In this document: in pieces, positions 35,061 to 45,860 of the stretch | Layout: each line of letters begins with the position of its first letter | Numbering within the stretch: position 1 is the stretch's first letter | DNA from: Shewanella mangrovi | Lineage (GTDB): Bacteria > Pseudomonadota > Gammaproteobacteria > Enterobacterales > Shewanellaceae | DNA: 64,000 nucleotides | Assembly: GCF_000753795.1 (NCBI RefSeq) | Contig: NZ_JPEO01000001.1 | Coordinates: 124,001-188,000 of the forward strand | Direction: 5' to 3' | Made by a program: the position numbers and the translations under genes | The notes under the pieces: generated by a model | What the model saw: the letters and a program-made list of their open reading frames with translations, nothing else | What the model was told of the DNA's origin: nothing | Databases searched by the model: none

Positions 35061-36617
35061 TTATTTCTGGCTTTTGATCCAGTCAGCGGCATAGATACCT
35101 GCCATGCGACCTGAGGTCGTTGCAAAGCCTGCAGTTAATCCCTCAACCAACATATAGCTATCTGAATACAGACCACCTGCAACGTTACCTACGGCATACA
35201 GACCAGGAATTGGTTTGTTATGTTTATCAATTGCTTCTAGTTTTTCGTTAACTTTGATCCCACCAATAGTAGTCAGGTTATATGCGGTAACGTTAACTGC
35301 GTAGAAAGGACCTTTCTTCACTGGATACAGCAGATACTTCTTGTCTTTGAAGTACTGATTATCAACCCCTGTTTTGACATAGCCGTTGTAATCACTAACT
35401 TGCTGCTCGAACTTCTTATCATCAAAACCAACGGCAGCCGCCAAATCTTTCAACGTTTTGCCTTTATAAACGCTGTGCTCTTTGACACCTTGTTCCAGTA
35501 GCTCTTGCAGTTGTGGTAATGGACCTGCTTGTTTGCTGGCTTTTTTGTTCAGATATGGACGGATCATGGCGAACGCATCATGCATACCTGTTTCGTGTGT
35601 TTTGAAGTGATCGATAGTGGCTTGGTCGTAGATAACCCAACCCGTGCCGCCGAAGGGCACTAACGCGTTAGCAACCAATGCGTTATCGTAAACCACTTCT
35701 TCATTCGCGTAGCGTTGACCAACAGGGTCGACCCACAGCGTTGGCATACGGATTAATGGTTCTAGATCTGAGAAAATAACGGATTCGCGGTTATCTGGAG
35801 TGCAGATACCTGTACCATGATATTCAGTGATATTTTCACCTTTTTTCGCCGCACCATATTTCCAAGACATCTTGATGCCTGAACCATCGTTATACAGCCA
35901 CCCCATGGGGTGACCAACAATGCCATATTCATCTAGCATTTTTTGGTTACCTAGGAAGCCACCAGTAGCGATGATTACCGCTTTGCCATGCAGGGTGACT
36001 TTTGTGCCATCGGCACGTTCAGCAATGACACCACCCAATGTACCGTCTTCGTTCTTAATCAGATCACGACCGGTGGTATTGACCATCACCGTGCCGCCTT
36101 CTTGCTGGAATTTTTCCGCAAGCGCAGCGATAGACTTATTGGAGTTCCACATGTGGTAGATAATAGGTTCATTACCTACGTGGGCAAATTGTTGGTTTTC
36201 TGGTGGCAGGTGAAGGTCTGCCCCGTTTTTATTCAACCAATCGATGGTGCTAGCTGAGTTGTTCACTTCTAGCAGCGCCAATTTTGAGTTGAAGAACTGG
36301 TGAGTGTAGCCTTCCATCATTTTGTAGATGAATTGAGGCGTTACGTCCATACCTCGTTCTTTCTGCATGCTGGTATTAACACCTGTCATACCACGAGAAA
36401 ATTGAGAAGCACCGACCGCTCTACCGCGTTCAAGAACCAATACCTTGGCACCGCTTTGTTCTGCTGCCAATGCAGCAGGCATCCCTGATGCACCAGCCCC
36501 AACGACGATAATGTCGTAGTTTTGATCTTCTGGTGCGGTAGCTGCAAAGCTCAGTGCCGGAAAGAGAGCAAAGCCGATTGCAAGCACCAGCTTATTCATA
36601 GATTTTGCGCGTTGCAT
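35061..36617 (-). CDS. Periplasmic FAD flavoprotein reductase (fumarate/urocanate reductase superfamily)
   Basis: A 518-residue exported flavoprotein. Signal peptide (LVLAIGFALFPALSFAA), FAD dinucleotide-binding start DIIVVGAGASGMPAALAAEQ, LERG, and the C-terminal FAD site LYAVGNVAGGLYSDSYMLVEG. The likely proton-donor Arg is kept in GQRYANEE. In fumarate reductases a His is found in a QxHPT-like motif, another in a HxTxGG motif, and an Arg follows GGxHGxNR; here these read YHGTGI, NLTTIGG and GGLYSDSYM. The substrate is therefore probably not fumarate but another alkene acid or enone. GGAG lies five bases before the ATG. It forms an operon with the cytochrome and porin genes. Confidence 0.88.
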   Translation of the reverse strand: MQRAKSMNKLVLAIGFALFPALSFAATAPEDQNYDIIVVGAGASGMPAALAAEQSGAKVLVLERGRAVGASQFSRGMTGVNTSMQKERGMDVTPQFIYKMMEGYTHQFFNSKLALLEVNNSASTIDWLNKNGADLHLPPENQQFAHVGNEPIIYHMWNSNKSIAALAEKFQQEGGTVMVNTTGRDLIKNEDGTLGGVIAERADGTKVTLHGKAVIIATGGFLGNQKMLDEYGIVGHPMGWLYNDGSGIKMSWKYGAAKKGENITEYHGTGICTPDNRESVIFSDLEPLIRMPTLWVDPVGQRYANEEVVYDNALVANALVPFGGTGWVIYDQATIDHFKTHETGMHDAFAMIRPYLNKKASKQAGPLPQLQELLEQGVKEHSVYKGKTLKDLAAAVGFDDKKFEQQVSDYNGYVKTGVDNQYFKDKKYLLYPVKKGPFYAVNVTAYNLTTIGGIKVNEKLEAIDKHNKPIPGLYAVGNVAGGLYSDSYMLVEGLTAGFATTSGRMAGIYAADWIKSQK

Positions 36618-37391
36618 AACATCTCCATCACGTTATTTTCAGGTTAATCCGTATTATTTCGGTTCCCTTATTAAAGGCTGCGTCATTCAATTTTAAGTAC
36701 TGCTGAGTAACGTTCCTTACGGCGCTAAATATCTTGTTGAGCCCTTATTTAGTCAAACAGGCAACTGTCAAGTAACTACGTTTCGTATGAAAATTGAGCT
36801 ATGCATGTAATATGCTGAAAAATATATAAAATAATGAATTCACATCTGCAGTATGTAAATTAATGTTATGAATCTAAATAAATGTAAGGTGTGATGTTTA
36901 TTGAAATATCTGTGAAAGAGTGATGTGTATCTTGATATCCTGATTTTGTAGTTAAGTTAGCTTTATTTTACTATGTTCATCAAGGAACATCGTAAAAAGA
37001 AGAGTTAAGTCATCTTTGTATATTCGTTATATACATATTAATGTATGCACTTAATTTGTTTTTTGATAACATTTTTACGGAATTCTTGCTTAACCTCTCA
37101 AATTTAATTAATTTTAAAACAAATAGATAGTTAAAAAGTCAAGTAAATATTTGTCATATTTACGCAAATATATGTATGCAATGTTCAAGTGTTGTATAGT
37201 GATGGGTATATCAAAAATCTAAAATAGTCTCTAAATATTGCGGGCTGGTAATCTTTGTTTCGTTTGTTGTTACATTAAAATGAGATCTAGCGCGTAGTTG
37301 TGAATAGAACTAATTATCTAATGACTGTTTTATGTATAATCAAACAGGTTGGAAGTGTTTTTAATTTATTCAATAATTACTGGAGTAATGC
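36618..37391. other. AT-rich divergent intergenic region, 774 bp
   Basis: It lies between the flavoprotein gene and the ATPase gene. It is very AT-rich with many short T and A runs and no protein-like frames. A TATAAT at 37335-37340 is a possible -10 for the ATPase gene. I find no clear CRP or FNR site for the flavoprotein operon. Confidence 0.6.
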
Positions 37392-38378
37392 ATGGAACGT
37401 GCATTTATAGAAAAAGTAAGATTTAAAGATGTGGCCTGTTTTGAATATATTGATATAAAGTTAAATAAAGAATTTAATTTTATTTCAGGAAAAAATGCGT
37501 CTGGAAAATCATTTGTATTATCTTTTATCTATAATTGTTTCTCTCATGAAAATTTTGATCTTATTAAATTTAATCCCACTTCAGAAGCGTGGGTTGATTT
37601 AAATTATGAAGGTCGAAATTTAAGAGTGGGTGTTGGCAGTGCCATGTTTAATTTAAACGGTCAACAAAAAGGGGGATTTAAACGATTATGTGCTCCAGCA
37701 AAGTCAGAAGATCGACATTCGCTATCGATTTATGATGCTTGTGCAACGCTTTCGGATTTTTGCCCTCTGTTTATTTCTGCATTTAGAGATCTCGACTTTC
37801 GCCAAAATACACGGGTTAAACATACGCTCGCGAGCAGTAGCCAATTTAACAAAGGGAAATTCGGTTGGGGCAGTGGTAGTCCTATAGAAAAATGCAAAGG
37901 GATTAAAGAATGGTTCGCCTCTCGTGCAACCATGCCACGCACTCAACGCGATTCAAATGAATACTATAACTGGCAACAAGTGGTGAAATCGCTGCGCCAT
38001 GTGGTACCTGAAGATGCCGAGCTTGAGTTTGTGCGTATGGAAGATAAAGAACCCATTTTCAGCTGCTATGGCCGCAATGTGAAAGTTGAACAGCTATCAT
38101 TGGGATTTGGTGCAGCATTGCTGATTGTTGTTAGTGTGGTGCTGTGGATTGAAAGCACTGCATTGGTGAAGTGTCAGCGTCTGGATGTTGCTAGTGGTAT
38201 CGTACTGATCGATGAATTTGAAATGCATCTGCATCCAGAATCGCAACTAGCATTACGTGATGGCTTAAGTAGGTTGTTTCCTAATTTACAGTTTATTGTA
38301 TCTACGTATTCAACCACCCTGCTTCAGAACGCCCCCGCTGAGCAAGTAATTAATATCACACCCCAGTTTGATAAGTAA
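37392..38378 (+). CDS. Solitary AAA/ABC-type ATPase (RecF/OLD-like)
   Basis: A 328-residue ATPase of the SMC/RecF/OLD-like class. Walker A GKNASGKS is at residues 33-40, a signature-like LSLGFGA near residue 235, and Walker B with GIVLIDEFEMHLHPES follows. The usual His switch (TTHSP-like) reads STYSTTL, so His is replaced by Tyr. No TOPRIM or nuclease domain follows, and no partner gene is adjacent. The first 300 bases are markedly AT-rich; the rest has ordinary codons, suggesting transfer or a fused origin. Relatives include AAA_15/AAA_21 proteins of defence and repair loci. Function unknown. Confidence 0.75.
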   Translation: MERAFIEKVRFKDVACFEYIDIKLNKEFNFISGKNASGKSFVLSFIYNCFSHENFDLIKFNPTSEAWVDLNYEGRNLRVGVGSAMFNLNGQQKGGFKRLCAPAKSEDRHSLSIYDACATLSDFCPLFISAFRDLDFRQNTRVKHTLASSSQFNKGKFGWGSGSPIEKCKGIKEWFASRATMPRTQRDSNEYYNWQQVVKSLRHVVPEDAELEFVRMEDKEPIFSCYGRNVKVEQLSLGFGAALLIVVSVVLWIESTALVKCQRLDVASGIVLIDEFEMHLHPESQLALRDGLSRLFPNLQFIVSTYSTTLLQNAPAEQVINITPQFDK

Positions 38379-38514
38379 TTGACGTTGCTTTGGGATCATG
38401 GTCATGAAATTTTACATATTGTTTGTTAATTAGACACTGGCTCACTGACTACCCGTCTATTTCATTTGACTCTTCTGTTTGAGCACCTCCTCTCGCGGAT
38501 AAATATCATCAAAA

Positions 38515-38530
38515 CATGATACAGGTCACA
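38515..38530. promoter_or_regulatory. Weak CRP-like site upstream of fdnG
   Basis: CATGA-N6-TCACA: one half is perfect for CRP, the other matches three of five. Confidence 0.3.
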
Positions 38531-38581
38531 TTTCATCTGTTTGTTAAAAATTGTGCAAATCGCACGAATAACAAGTTAACT

Positions 38582-38597
38582 CGTGATCAAGATCACT
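38582..38597. promoter_or_regulatory. CRP-like palindrome upstream of fdnG
   Basis: CGTGATCAAGATCACT contains the perfect palindrome GTGATC/GATCAC and eight of ten CRP consensus positions. Confidence 0.5.
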
Positions 38598-38769
38598 AAC
38601 ATTGCTTAGTGAACACTAAAGTTGGTCAAATTTGGATATTTCACTAAGACATTTTGACCATGTTGGTAATGCGGTTAAATCTATATAAACAATCAATTTA
38701 GTTATTATTAGTAAAATTTAAAGTTAATTTTAACTGTATTGTCAGAGTTTTATTCTGCTTAGTGTTGTG

Positions 38770-38785
38770 TGTGATTTATATCACA
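38770..38785. promoter_or_regulatory. Consensus CRP site upstream of fdnG
   Basis: TGTGATTTATATCACA matches TGTGA-N6-TCACA at all ten positions. In Shewanella, CRP is a main activator of anaerobic respiration genes, which fits control of the formate dehydrogenase operon. The site lies about 130-145 bases before the start codon. Confidence 0.8.
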
Positions 38786-38914
38786 TATCGTTATTTGTTA
38801 TCTAAGGTCTGTATTTAGGATAATCGCGCTATGAGTGGTCGTGTGTTTGGCCACTCAAGTCTGCAGTCGTGAAGCTGCAGTTGGAGAGCACATAACGAAA
38901 TGAGAGTGTGTGAG

Positions 38915-41900
38915 ATGACATTGAACAGACGACAGTTTTTCAAACTGTGCGCGGCCGGAGCGGCAACCTCAGCGATTTCAGCGCTGGGCTTGATGTCCGA
39001 GAAGGCCTATGCCGCAGTGCGAGAATTTAAGCTGCTCAGAGCCAAAGAAACCCGCAACAACTGCCCGTATTGCTCGGTGGGTTGTGGCCTGCTGATGTAC
39101 AGCCAAGGCAGCGGTGGTAAAAACTCTGAACATGCAATTTTCCATATTGAAGGTGATGCCGACCATCCGGTAAACCGTGGCGCGCTGTGCCCTAAAGGCG
39201 CGGGCTTGGTGGACTATGTTAACAGTCCACACCGTTTGCAGTATCCAGAGTATCGTGCTCCGGGGAGCAACAAGTGGCAACGCATCAGCTGGGAAGAAGC
39301 TTTTAAACGCATTGGGCGTTTAATGAAGGATGACCGCGATGCCAATCTGATTGAAAAGAATGCTGATGGCGTCACTGTTAACCGTTGGTTGACGACCGGG
39401 ATGATGACCTCATCCGGTATGGCAAACGAGAGTGGTATTGCCACTCAAAAATTTGCTCGTTCACTCGGCCTTGTTGCCATCGATACCATTGCACGTAACT
39501 GACACTCCCCAACGGTAGCAAGTCTTGCTCCAACATTTGGGCGTGGTGCCATGACCAACCACTGGATCGACATCAAAAATGCCAACGTAGTGATTATTAT
39601 GGGCGGTAACGCCGCAGAAGCTCACCCTGTCGGATTCGGCTGGGTTACAGAAGCGATGCAACATAACAATGCCAAACTGATTGTGGTTGACCCGCGTTTC
39701 AACCGCAGTGCGTCTTTGGCCGATCACTATGCCCCAATCCGCTCAGGAACAGACATTGCGTTCTTACTGGGTGTGATCCGCTATCTGATCTCCACCAACC
39801 AAGTTAACTTCGACTATGTGAAGGCTTATACCAACGCCAGCTATCTGGTGCGGGATGACTTTGACTTCCACGAAGGCCTGTTCTCTGGTTTTGACGAAGA
39901 GAAAAGCGACTACAACAAAGAATCTTGGTTCTACCAACTCGACGACGATGGCTATGCCAAAGTGGATGAAACCCTTGAGCATCCGCGTTGCGTGTGGAAC
40001 TTGCTGAAACAGCACGTAGAACGTTACGACTTCGACACCGTAAGCAACATCACAGGTACGCCAGTAGCTGACTACCAAATCGTTTGTGATGCGATTGCGA
40101 GCACTCACACTAAAGATCGCGTTGCTACCTTTATGTATGCGTTGGGCTGGACCCACCACAGTAAAGGCGCGCAGAACATCCGTACCATGGCGATGGTGCA
40201 GCTGCTGCTGGGTAACATCGGTCAATTAGGTGGCGGTGTTAACGCACTGCGTGGTCACGCGAACGTGCAGGGCGCAACCGACATGGGGCTGCTGGCGCAG
40301 AGCTTGCCGGGTTACGTCAAACTACCGAGCGAGAAAGAACCTACGCTGGCTGACCACTTGGCGGCGCATACGCCAAAACCTTTGCGTCCAGGTCAAACCA
40401 ACTACTGGAAAAATTACCCAAGCTTCTATGTTTCATTGCTGAAAGCGTTCTGGGGCAAATATGCCACGCCAGAAAACGACTTTGGTTATGACTGGATGCC
40501 GAAATGGGATCAGATGTATGACTTCGGTAAGCATCTGGACATGATGTATCGCGGTGAGGTCAACGGTTGTATCGTGCAGGGTGTTAACGCCATTAACTCC
40601 ATGCCTAACCGTAACAAGAACTTGAAAGCGCTAAGTAACCTTAAATATCTGGTGGTGCTGGATAACTTGTCCTCTGAAACTGCCACCTTCTGGCAGAACG
40701 AGCCAGGCTTCAACGAAGTCGATACTGCCAGTATCCAAACTGAAGTTTTCCGTCTGCCGACGACTTGTTTCGCAGAGGAAGAAGGTTCAATCGTTAACTC
40801 TGGTCGCTGGATGCAATGGCACTACAAAGGCGCGAATGCACCGGGCGAAGCGATGGCTGACTCAGAAATCGTGTCTGGCATTCTGATGGAGTTGAAAAAA
40901 CTCTACGCAGAAGAGGGTGGTCGTCTGCCTGAGCCAGTGAAAGCGGTTAACTGGGAATACACCGATAAGCACAACCCAAGCTCAATTGAGCTGAGCAAAG
41001 AGTTGAACGGTTACGACGTGAACACCGGTCGCCAAGTCAGCAGCTTTAGCGAGCTGAAAGCTGACGGTAGTACTGCGTGTGGTTGCTGGTTGTATGCCGG
41101 TTCTTGGACCGAGCAAGGTAACCAGATGGATCGCCGTGATAACCACGACCCATCAGGCAAAGGTATCACTCCGGGCTGGGCATTTGCATGGCCAATGAAC
41201 CGTCGTGTGCTTTACAACCGCGCTTCATGTGACGTGAACGGTAAACCGTGGGATTCAAACCGCACTATCGTTGAGTGGAAAGGCGGCAAGTGGGAAGGCA
41301 TCGACGTGCCTGACTTCAACGCCAAGTTGAATCCAAAAGACAGTGCGCACCCATTCATCATGCAGCCTGAAGGTGTCGGTCGTTTGTTCGCCCTGAAACT
41401 GCTGAAAGAAGGTCCGTTCCCTGAACACTACGAGCCAGTGGAATCACCAATTGGTACTAACCCACTGCATCCTAAAGTGGTGCACAGCCCAGTGCTGCGT
41501 TGGTTTGAAGGTGTGAAAGACACCATAGGTACTAAAGAGGAATTCCCGTACGCCTGTACCACTTACTCGCTCACTGAACACTTTAACTTCTGGACGACGC
41601 ACTGCCGTTTGGCTGCGATCTCTATGCCAGAGACCTTTGTGGAAATGAACGAACAGTTGGCGGCAGAAAAAGGTATTAAGAACGGCGATTTGGTGAAAGT
41701 GAGCTCAAAACGTGGCCACATCTTCACTAAAGCTCTGGTGACTAAGCGTCTGCGTCCACTGCAAGTGAACGGTCAAACAGTACACACACTAGGTATTCCA
41801 CGTCACGGTAGCCATAACGCCCTGACCAAGAAAGCCTACAGCTGTAATGTGCTGACCACAGAAATGGGTGACGCGAACACCGGTGTTCCTGAGTACAAAG

Positions 41901-41935
41901 CGTTCTTGGTGAACGTTGAGAAGGCGGAGGTCTGA
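38915..41935 (+). CDS. fdnG: Formate dehydrogenase catalytic subunit, selenoprotein with in-frame TGA
   Basis: A 1006-residue molybdopterin enzyme that oxidises formate to CO2 in the periplasm. It starts with a twin-arginine signal (LNRRQFFKLCAAG, cut near AYA), then the 4Fe-4S site CPYCSVGCGLL...CPKG, and bis-MGD domains. The frame meets TGA at 39500-39502, residue 196, flanked by IARN and HSPTVASLAPTFGRGA; Sec is also residue 196 in E. coli FdnG. A SECIS hairpin follows directly. I chose ATG 38915 because it places the TAT motif and Sec as in E. coli; ATG 38900, with GGAGAG upstream, is the alternative. Reading this TGA as a stop would split the gene in two. Confidence 0.95.
39500..39531 (+). 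promoter_or_regulatory. Sec codon and SECIS hairpin of fdnG
   Basis: TGA 39500-39502 is followed 11 bases later by the hairpin GGTAGCA-AGTC-TTGCTCC (39514-39531). The unpaired T after GG and the GT in the apical loop match the features that SelB recognises in E. coli fdhF and fdnG. Confidence 0.9.
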
Positions 41936-41937
41936 TA

Positions 41938-42837
41938 ATGGCAACTCAAGATATTATTCGACGCTCCGGCACTTCGGAAGCAACACCAGCAGCGCAAGCA
42001 CGTGTGGGCGGCGTTAAACAGGTGGCAAAACTGTTTGATGCCACCAAGTGTAACGGCTGTAAAGCATGCCAAGTGGCTTGTTCTGAGTGGAACGATCTGC
42101 GGGAAGAGGTTGGCTCTTTCCAAGGGACTTATCAAAACCCAGCTTCTCTCTCTCCGGAATGCTGGACTTTGATGAAGTACAACGAGGTGGAAGCCGACGG
42201 CAAGCTGCATTGGCAGTTCACCCACAGTGCGTGTATGCACTGTGCTGACCCTGCTTGTTTAAAAGCTTGTTCTACTTCGGGCGCTATTGTGCAACACGCC
42301 AATGGCACTGTGGATTTCGATTCAGACAAATGCGTCGGTTGCGGTTACTGCGCCAGCGCGTGTCCGTTCGACATTCCCAAGATCAACCCAGTAGACAACA
42401 AAGCCTACAAGTGCACCCTGTGTTCAGACCGTACCGCCGTTGGCCTTGAGCCATCGTGCGTGAAAACCTGTACCACTGGCGCACTGCGATTCGGTACTCG
42501 CGAAGACATGCTGTTTTATGCAGAGAAACGCGTCGCCGAGCTGAAAGATCGTGGTTTCACCAACGCGGGTATCTACAACCCAGAAGGCGTTGGTGGCACG
42601 GGTATGGTGATGATCCTGCGTGACATCAACGACCCAGAAAGCTACGACATGCCAAAAGATCCACAGATCAAAGTCTCTACTGAACTGTGGCAAGACGTGC
42701 TCAAACCATTGGGCACTGCGGGTATTTTGGCAACAGCGGGTGTGGCACTGCTGCACCGTATCACTGTAGGTCGCAACATCGTTGAAGAAGATCAACCGGG
42801 CTATCGTGACGAAGACCACGAGGAGGACAGCAAATGA
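41938..42837 (+). CDS. fdnH: Formate dehydrogenase iron-sulfur subunit
   Basis: A 299-residue electron-transfer subunit with four ferredoxin-like clusters: CNGCKACQVAC, CMHCADPACLKAC, CVGCGYCASAC and CTLCSDR with CVKTC. A single C-terminal helix (GTAGILATAGVALLHRI) anchors it to the membrane, as in FdnH. It begins two bases after the fdnG stop and overlaps fdnI by four bases. It carries electrons from FdnG to the cytochrome b subunit. Confidence 0.95.
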   Translation: MATQDIIRRSGTSEATPAAQARVGGVKQVAKLFDATKCNGCKACQVACSEWNDLREEVGSFQGTYQNPASLSPECWTLMKYNEVEADGKLHWQFTHSACMHCADPACLKACSTSGAIVQHANGTVDFDSDKCVGCGYCASACPFDIPKINPVDNKAYKCTLCSDRTAVGLEPSCVKTCTTGALRFGTREDMLFYAEKRVAELKDRGFTNAGIYNPEGVGGTGMVMILRDINDPESYDMPKDPQIKVSTELWQDVLKPLGTAGILATAGVALLHRITVGRNIVEEDQPGYRDEDHEEDSK

Positions 42838-43460
42838 ACAAACAAAAGATGATTGTGCGTCATAAGCTGTTCGACCGTATCGTCCACTGGTTCATTGTGG
42901 CCGTAGGTCTGCTGACATTTTTGACCGGTTTTTCATTCTTCTATCCATCATTTCAGTGGATGGGTGCGATTTCTGGCACTCCACAACTGGCGCGCTTCGT
43001 TCACCCAATCGCGGGGTTGATGATGTGTGTGCCGTTGTTGTTGATGCTGGTGCGTTACTACAGCCACAACAAATGGGAAAAAACCGACATTGCCTGGTTT
43101 AAGTCAATCAAGGCGGTAATGTTTGAGGATGAAGAGAATATTCCGCCTGTAGGTCACTACAATCCAGGGCAGAAAATTCTGTTCCGCGCCTTTGTGATTT
43201 TCGCAATCGCGCTGATCGTGACTGGCATCATGATGTGGCAACCCTACTTTGCCCCATTGTTTGAGTCAGATGCGGTGAGCTGGGCGATTCTGATCCACGC
43301 ATTATGTGCTGTAGGCATGTTGGTTTTTGTCATTGTGCATTTCTGGATGGCCACCTGGGTAGAAGGTTCTATCACGGGCATGTTGTACGGCAAAGTCTCT
43401 TTGGCTTGGGCACGTAAACACCATCCATTAATGGCAAAAGAACACGAAGATAAGGAGTAA
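42834..43460 (+). CDS. fdnI: Formate dehydrogenase cytochrome b556 subunit
   Basis: A 208-residue membrane protein with four hydrophobic helices and the heme-binding His residues expected of FdnI (DRIVHWFIVAVG, ARFVHPIAGLMM, LIHALCAVGMLVFVIVHFWMA). It passes electrons to the quinone pool. Its ATG overlaps the fdnH stop (ATGA), and the following fdhE starts after a GGAG site. Confidence 0.94.
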   Translation: MNKQKMIVRHKLFDRIVHWFIVAVGLLTFLTGFSFFYPSFQWMGAISGTPQLARFVHPIAGLMMCVPLLLMLVRYYSHNKWEKTDIAWFKSIKAVMFEDEENIPPVGHYNPGQKILFRAFVIFAIALIVTGIMMWQPYFAPLFESDAVSWAILIHALCAVGMLVFVIVHFWMATWVEGSITGMLYGKVSLAWARKHHPLMAKEHEDKE

Positions 43461-43465
43461 CGGCA

Positions 43466-44377
43466 GTGAGTAATGCCAGCGAGATCCCCGTAATGCCGAT
43501 TGACCCGTCACCGCTAGCGCTAAAACCGCTACTGGCGGCGAAACCGGCAGAAGTTTATGCCCATCGCGCGAAGCGTTTGGAACGTCTAGCGGAAGATTCT
43601 CCGCTGGCAGATTATCTCAAGCTGTGTAGTGTTTTGGTTGGTGTGCAAGCCAAGTTAGCGGTGACCGATATGGGACCCGCTCCCGAGTTTAATGCCGACC
43701 AAATGCAACCTATGTCAGTGGGCTTCACCCAAGACAACCGTTACTGGTTAGCGCAGTTGCAGTCGTTGTTAAGTGATGCGCTGCCGCTGGTGCCGGCCAA
43801 TGTGGCCGAGATCATTCGCGAATTGATGCAACAAGCGCCTGAACAATTGGCTGACTGGGGCAATTGTCTGCGCCGCGGAAAATTCAGTGATGTGCCGGCA
43901 CAATACAGCCTGTTTATCTGGGCTGCGATGTCGCTGTATTGGTCACATTGGGCGCCAGCGCTCATCAGCCGTATGGATGCCAACGCCGTCAAACAGGAAA
44001 GCCTGTGTCCGGTTTGTGGTAGTCATCCGGTGGCGAGCATGGTGCGCGAAGAGCCGCGCGAAGGTTTGCGTTATCTGCACTGCAGTCTATGTGAAACCGA
44101 ATGGCACTATGTGCGGGCGCATTGCACCGCCTGTGACCAATCGGAAGCGATGGAACTGTGGTCATTTGATGACCATCAGGCCGCCGTGCGCATTGAAACC
44201 TGCGACGACTGTAAAGGCTATACCAAGATGTTATTTGTCAGTAAATCACCGCAACTTGATGCGGTGGCCGATGACTTAGCATCGCTGGCGCTGGATGCTC
44301 AACTTAGTGAGCAAGGTTACAGCGCAACTACGGTGAATCCTTTATTGTTGGCCCATGAAGCTGACGGCTCCGTGTAA
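43466..44377 (+). CDS. fdhE: FdhE, formate dehydrogenase accessory protein
   Basis: A 303-residue cytoplasmic factor needed for assembly of membrane formate dehydrogenases. Its rubredoxin-like part has the four Cys pairs of FdhE: CPVCGSHP, CSLCETEWHYVR, CTACDQ and CDDCKGY. Start is GTG 43466, with AAGGAG upstream. It lies between fdnI and selA, so it is made with the enzyme it matures. Confidence 0.93.
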   Translation: MSNASEIPVMPIDPSPLALKPLLAAKPAEVYAHRAKRLERLAEDSPLADYLKLCSVLVGVQAKLAVTDMGPAPEFNADQMQPMSVGFTQDNRYWLAQLQSLLSDALPLVPANVAEIIRELMQQAPEQLADWGNCLRRGKFSDVPAQYSLFIWAAMSLYWSHWAPALISRMDANAVKQESLCPVCGSHPVASMVREEPREGLRYLHCSLCETEWHYVRAHCTACDQSEAMELWSFDDHQAAVRIETCDDCKGYTKMLFVSKSPQLDAVADDLASLALDAQLSEQGYSATTVNPLLLAHEADGSV

Positions 44378-44441
44378 CAAAAGTTAGGTCGTGGGAGGGC
44401 TGTTTACAGCGCTCCCTTTTTTCATTTTTGAAGTGTAGTAG

Positions 44442-45860
44442 ATGATGACCCAAGTATTTGACTCTCCTGAACAGCTCTATCGCTCTCTGCCCTCGATGGA
44501 CAGCCTGTTGGCGGCTGATGCCTCGCAAAGCCTGAAACAGCAATATGGCAAAGGTGAACTTAAAACGGCCATTAATCAGCTGTTGCAGCAGGCGCGGCGT
44601 AATATTGCAGAGCACAACAGTCTGCCAAGTTGGCTAGCGAGCAGCGAGATGACATTTGAGTATTTGGCTCAACATCTACAGCAACAACACCAGTTGAGTT
44701 TGCGCCCAGTGCATAACCTCACTGGCACCATCTTGCATACTAACCTGGGGCGCTCACAGCAGTCTGAAGCGGCGATTGAGGCGGTGACCCAAGTCATGCG
44801 TTATCCAACACCGCTGGAGTTTGAGTTGCAGGCAGGCAAACGCGGCCATCGCGATAATGCGGTCAGCAGTTTGATCAACCGCCTCACCGGTGCCGAAGCC
44901 TGCTGTGTGGTGAATAACAATGCTGCTGCGGTGTTGCTGATGTTGTCATCGGTATGCGCGGGTAAAGAGGTGATTGTGTCGCGCGGCGAGCTGGTGGAGA
45001 TTGGCGGCGCATTTCGTATTCCTGACATCATGCGTCAAGCGGGTTGTACGCTGGTGGAAGTGGGCGCAACCAATCGCACTCATCTGCGTGATTATGAGAA
45101 CGCCATCACCGAAAATACTGGTGCGATTATGAAAGTGCACACCAGTAACTACCATATTCAGGGGTTTACCGCGGCGGTCGATGAATCCACTTTGGGTCAG
45201 CTGTGCCGTGAGCGTGGTATTCCGTTGATTTCCGACCTCGGTAGTGGTGCGCTGACAGACTTACGTCGCTTTGGGCTTAAGCAGGAACCAATGCCGCAGC
45301 AGATGTTGGCCGATGGCGTTGATTTGGTAAGTTTTTCTGGAGATAAATTGCTCGGCGGGCCGCAAGCGGGATTGATTGTGGGTAAGCAGGCCTTGATCGC
45401 TAAATTGCAGTCTCATCCGCTAAAACGGGCACTACGTTGCGACAAGCTTATCCTTGCTGCCCTCGAAGCCACCTTGCTGCATTACCTCAACCCGGAAACG
45501 CTGGACAGTGAACTGCCGATTATGGCCAAGTTTGCGCGCAGCCAAGCTGAGTTAGCCGAGCAGGCTGCACATTTTGTGGCGCAACTAACCCCGGTGTTTG
45601 CGCCTAAGTTTCAGTTACAGGCGGTTGAGTGCCAAACTCAAGTGGGCAGCGGTTCGCAGCCTGATACTCACCTGCCGTCGGTCGCGTTAGCATTCAGCGC
45701 GCAGACGGGAGAACTGAGCAAGCTGGAACAGCACTTTAAAGCGCACTCTCGTCCGGTGATCGGCCGCATTGCTAATGAGCAACTGCTATTGGATCTGCGC
45801 GGCGCAGATGATTTCGAGCTACTGCTGCAAACGCTGCGTGAGCTGGGAGCTAGTGCATGA
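44442..45860 (+). CDS. selA: SelA, selenocysteine synthase
   Basis: A 472-residue PLP enzyme that turns Ser-tRNA-Sec into Sec-tRNA-Sec using selenophosphate. The PLP lysine lies in [14 protein letters not shown], and the family segments [24 protein letters not shown] and [11 protein letters not shown] are present. The start is the first of two adjacent ATGs. Its stop overlaps the selB start by four bases, the usual selAB coupling. Confidence 0.95.
   Translation: MMTQVFDSPEQLYRSLPSMDSLLAADASQSLKQQYGKGELKTAINQLLQQARRNIAEHNSLPSWLASSEMTFEYLAQHLQQQHQLSLRPVHNLTGTILHTNLGRSQQSEAAIEAVTQVMRYPTPLEFELQAGKRGHRDNAVSSLINRLTGAEACCVVNNNAAAVLLMLSSVCAGKEVIVSRGELVEIGGAFRIPDIMRQAGCTLVEVGATNRTHLRDYENAITENTGAIMKVHTSNYHIQGFTAAVDESTLGQLCRERGIPLISDLGSGALTDLRRFGLKQEPMPQQMLADGVDLVSFSGDKLLGGPQAGLIVGKQALIAKLQSHPLKRALRCDKLILAALEATLLHYLNPETLDSELPIMAKFARSQAELAEQAAHFVAQLTPVFAPKFQLQAVECQTQVGSGSQPDTHLPSVALAFSAQTGELSKLEQHFKAHSRPVIGRIANEQLLLDLRGADDFELLLQTLRELGASA

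Noticed and set aside
39500..39502. TGA apparently splitting fdnG into two genes or a pseudogene
   Set aside because: It is the Sec codon at residue 196, with a SECIS hairpin directly after it and sel genes downstream.
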